This document shows, one piece after another, positions 23,664 to 25,137 of a stretch of 25,137 bases of DNA (position 1 is its first letter; each line of letters starts with the position of its first letter). The position numbers and the translations under genes were made by a program. Location of the stretch: assembly GCA_946482655.1 (NCBI GenBank), contig CAMLSA010000045.1:1-25137 (forward strand), given 5' to 3'. This DNA comes from an uncultured Sphingomonas sp. (GTDB lineage Bacteria > Pseudomonadota > Alphaproteobacteria > Sphingomonadales > Sphingomonadaceae). Under the pieces are notes generated by a model. That model was not told where the DNA came from. It made no database searches and saw only the letters and a list, made by a program, of their open reading frames with translations.

Positions 23664-23807
23664 TTACGGGCAGCAGTCGGCGCCCTCGACACAGCAGCCC
23701 AGCGCCTCGCAACACGCGGCTGCCGCCTTCGCGACCGCCTCCGGGGCGGCAGCATAAGCCGATCCGGCAAACAGCATCGCCGCAGCGACGAAGATGATCT
23801 TCTTCAT
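23664..23807 (-). CDS. 47-residue secreted Cys-rich peptide with three CC pairs
   Basis: The frame encodes a signal peptide (MKKIIFVAAAMLFAGSAYA, AYA|A cleavage near residue 19) and a mature peptide of about 28 residues. The mature part holds three vicinal cysteine pairs: CC at 32-33, 38-39 and 45-46, ending DCCP. GGAG seven bases before the ATG at 23807 and the dedicated terminator directly downstream make it a convincing gene despite its size. I recognise no named family. Adjacent Cys pairs suggest binding of soft metals (Cu, Ag, Cd, As) or disulfide packing in the periplasm; this is inference. It is second in a two-gene unit behind another small exported protein 36 bases upstream. Confidence 0.75.
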   Translation of the reverse strand: MKKIIFVAAAMLFAGSAYAAAPEAVAKAAAACCEALGCCVEGADCCP

Positions 23808-23843
23808 GTTGAAACTCCGAAAGTGAAATATCTCAGCTTGCGA

Positions 23844-24131
23844 TCAGCTTCGCGGGGGAGGCGCGTCCGGCGGGATGGTCTGGTTTGCCAATGTTCGTGG
23901 CGGTGTGGGCTGCAGCGGCGCTTTGGGGCGTGGAAAGGCGCCGAGCTCGGCGACATCCGGCGTGATCGCCAGACATGAAGCCTTGCAGGCCACCACGCTC
24001 GCATCGCTTTTCTGGTCCGGATGATGACAGCTTTCGTTGTGCGACAGCGCTGGCGGCGTCGACGCGGCGGCAAAACCGGGCATGAGCGAGTTGCAGCCCA
24101 CAACCAGGCCCGCGACGAGCAGAAACTTCAT
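23844..24131 (-). CDS. Small exported protein with Cys/His motifs and Pro-rich tail
   Basis: A protein of about 95 residues. Residues 1-24 (KFLLVAGLVVGCNSLMPGFAAA) form a signal peptide. The mature part has ESCHHPDQ, then VVACKASCLAI, and a Pro-rich C-terminus ending DAPPPRS. This outline (Cys/His cluster, a central C-x3-C, a PPPR-type end) recalls small uncharacterised proteins seen near copper-resistance genes in sphingomonads, from memory only. The open frame runs up to 24626, but the upstream part lies antisense to the PA2169-family gene and is not credible. ATG 24131 or ATG 24155 are the realistic starts; no clear ribosome site separates them. It forms a unit with the 47-residue peptide. 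Confidence 0.62.
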   Translation of the reverse strand: MKFLLVAGLVVGCNSLMPGFAAASTPPALSHNESCHHPDQKSDASVVACKASCLAITPDVAELGAFPRPKAPLQPTPPRTLANQTIPPDAPPPRS

Positions 24132-24341
24132 GCAGATGTGCCATGCAGCGACCATGAATCGACACCAGCGCCATTTCCCGCCCGACTCCAGCGCCGACCG
24201 TTGCACTGGCGAAGCGCGCCGACCGCGCATCATCGCATCTGCTGCCCGATTAGGCTCAAAGCATCCTCCTCCCGCCCGCTTCGCTGCACCAAAGCCCGCC
24301 CTCGACCGTTCATGGCTCTCCACCTCGCAAGGAGCCAAGCC

Positions 24342-24794
24342 ATGGATAATGATAGAGATATCTCGGTTCTCAACAGTCTGATCAAGACCACCCTCGACAG
24401 CGTCAAAGGCTTCGAGGACGCCGCTGAGGACGGCGAGGGCCGCTTCTCTTCGGTGTTCACCGAGTTCGCGCAGGAGCGCCGCGCGGTGGTGTCGCGGCTT
24501 CAGCAAGAGGTCCGCCGCTTGGGCGGGAATCCCGAAGACGACAGCAGCCTGGCCGCCGCCGCGCACCGGACCTTCATGAACCTCAAGGATTTGCTGATGG
24601 GACGCGACGACAAGGCGGTCGTCCAAGAGGTCGAACGCGGCGAGGACTATCTCAAGGAGAAATACGAAATCGCGCTTCGCGACACCGACATGTCAACCCA
24701 GACCCGCTCGGTGATCGAACAGGCTTTTGTATCGGTCCGGGAGGGTCATGATCGGGCCAGCGCGCTCAAGCACAGCATGGCGAACGAGGTCTAA
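24342..24794 (+). CDS. PA2169 family four-helix-bundle protein (DUF2383)
   Basis: A 150-residue protein with four long amphipathic helices, matching the ferritin-like PA2169/DUF2383 family. Helix 1 is ISVLNSLIKTTLDSVKGFEDAAED. Helix 2 is FSSVFTEFAQERRAVVSRLQQEVRRLGG, with the E-x2-R-x6-L-x3-V-x3-GG pattern of the family. Helices 3 and 4 contain HRTFMNLKDLLMG, VVQEVERGEDYLKEKYEIALRD and RSVIEQAFVSVREGHDRASALKH. The function is unknown; relatives are often stress-induced. AAGGAG (24329-24334) seven bases before ATG 24342 fixes the start. A strong hairpin follows the stop. Confidence 0.88.
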   Translation: MDNDRDISVLNSLIKTTLDSVKGFEDAAEDGEGRFSSVFTEFAQERRAVVSRLQQEVRRLGGNPEDDSSLAAAAHRTFMNLKDLLMGRDDKAVVQEVERGEDYLKEKYEIALRDTDMSTQTRSVIEQAFVSVREGHDRASALKHSMANEV

Positions 24795-24821
24795 GGGGCG
24801 CTCGCGTCGACATGACTTGGC

Positions 24822-24865
24822 GGAGCCTGTCAGCCCGGCCCCCGCCCCCGGGGCCGACAGGCTCC
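24822..24865 (+). terminator. Large GC-rich hairpin after the PA2169 gene
   Basis: GGAGCCTGTC (24822-24831) pairs with GACAGGCTCC (24856-24865), and inside it GGCCCC pairs with GGGGCC, with a five-base bulge. The position 27 bases after the stop fits a terminator, but no T-tract follows. Confidence 0.5.
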
Positions 24866-24890
24866 TGCGCACCCCGCGCCGTAAAACTGG

Positions 24891-24909
24891 CCGTAGCATT
24901 ATGCTACGG
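24891..24909. repeat. Perfect palindrome CCGTAGCAT-T-ATGCTACGG
   Basis: Two nine-base arms surround a single central base. This could be an operator or cruciform-forming site. An ATG inside the right arm (24901) opens a frame that stays open to the contig end but has no recognised domain. Confidence 0.45.
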
Positions 24910-25080
24910 AAAACAAAGCGCAAGATCGCCAAGGCGCAAGTTCGACCATTGAATGAGCACTATCCCGAGTTAGACGACTTTTGTCATCGTCGAACGGAAC
25001 TCCTGGCGCGACGAGCTGTTTTCTCACGCACCGGAGATGCCTCCCCCGCGCTTCGGTTTCAAAGGGTCCACCGGCCGTTG
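24910..25080. other. Contig-end region without a recognised gene
   Basis: Apart from the EcfG-like motif at 24996-25020 and the open frame starting at 24901, I see nothing that can be named. Any gene driven from here would lie beyond the contig end. Confidence 0.4.
24996..25020 (+). promoter_or_regulatory. Second candidate EcfG-type promoter
   Basis: GGAAC (24996-25000) is followed after 16 bases by TGTT (25017-25020) and further T residues. The match to GGAAC-N16-17-CGTT has one mismatch, at the first -10 base. It points off the contig, so its target is not visible. Confidence 0.35.
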
Positions 25081-25137
25081 GGGGGGGGCCCCCCCCCCCC
25101 CCCCCGCCCGCGCCCGCCGCGCCCCCCCCCCCCCCCC
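25081..25137. other. G/C homopolymer contig end, probable artefact
   Basis: The last 57 bases are almost only G then C runs with a few CG steps. This is unlike any other part of the window and typical of low-signal read tails or assembly error. No biology should be read from it. Confidence 0.8.

Noticed and set aside
24132..24626. N-terminal extension of the small exported protein up to 24626
   Set aside because: It lies antisense to the well-supported PA2169-family gene, and the signal peptide begins only at about 24131.
1..25137. CRISPR array, rRNA operon, replication origin or further tRNAs
   Set aside because: No regularly spaced direct repeats, rRNA signatures, origin-like repeats or additional cloverleaf sequences were seen.

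Overview
The window looks like one contig from a sphingomonad (Alphaproteobacteria, Sphingomonadales). The DNA is GC-rich. A core block of thioredoxin/TPR protein, LON-domain protein, Trm112-like protein, UbiH-type hydroxylase and FtsK has an order I recall from sphingomonads, and there is at least one promoter-like sequence of the alphaproteobacterial general stress (EcfG) type. The left edge cuts an RND efflux gene. The right edge runs into a G/C homopolymer that is probably artefactual.

Layout. 1-3.4 kb is the worn end of an integrative conjugative element: a metal-efflux RND pump (C-terminal two thirds), a 3' scrap of trbI, an intact DUF2274 gene, a small HTH (AlpA/excisionase-like) gene, then a tRNA-Gly(GCC) whose 3' end faces the element. 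3.6-9.2 kb is housekeeping: CnoX-like thioredoxin, LON substrate-binding protein and Trm112-like protein in one tight operon, a convergent UbiH-family hydroxylase, and the DNA translocase FtsK. 9.3-13.3 kb holds small stress or unknown genes (GlsB/YeaQ membrane protein with a strong terminator, a two-helix membrane protein, a SnoaL-like protein, MgtC/SapB, DUF1905, an SDR oxidoreductase and a SpoIIAA-like protein). It also holds a response-regulator fragment lying directly behind the SDR stop codon.

13.6-18.2 kb is the most interesting part. An AT-rich promoter region with overlapping dyads leads into three tightly packed genes: a YfiR-like (DUF4154) periplasmic protein, a TonB-dependent receptor and a methyl-accepting chemotaxis protein. 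This resembles outer-membrane-to-inner-membrane signalling of the YfiR type, with a chemoreceptor output in place of a diguanylate cyclase.

18.2-23.6 kb begins with a frameshifted ISAs1-family transposase remnant. It is followed by a Tat-signal KstD-like flavoprotein translationally coupled to a small c-type cytochrome, then, on the other strand, an MFS transporter and a formylglycine-generating-enzyme homologue. 23.6-24.8 kb holds two very small secreted Cys-containing proteins with their own terminator (one only 47 residues, with three CC pairs) and a PA2169-family four-helix-bundle protein. The last 340 bases carry hairpins, a second EcfG-like motif and the homopolymer end.
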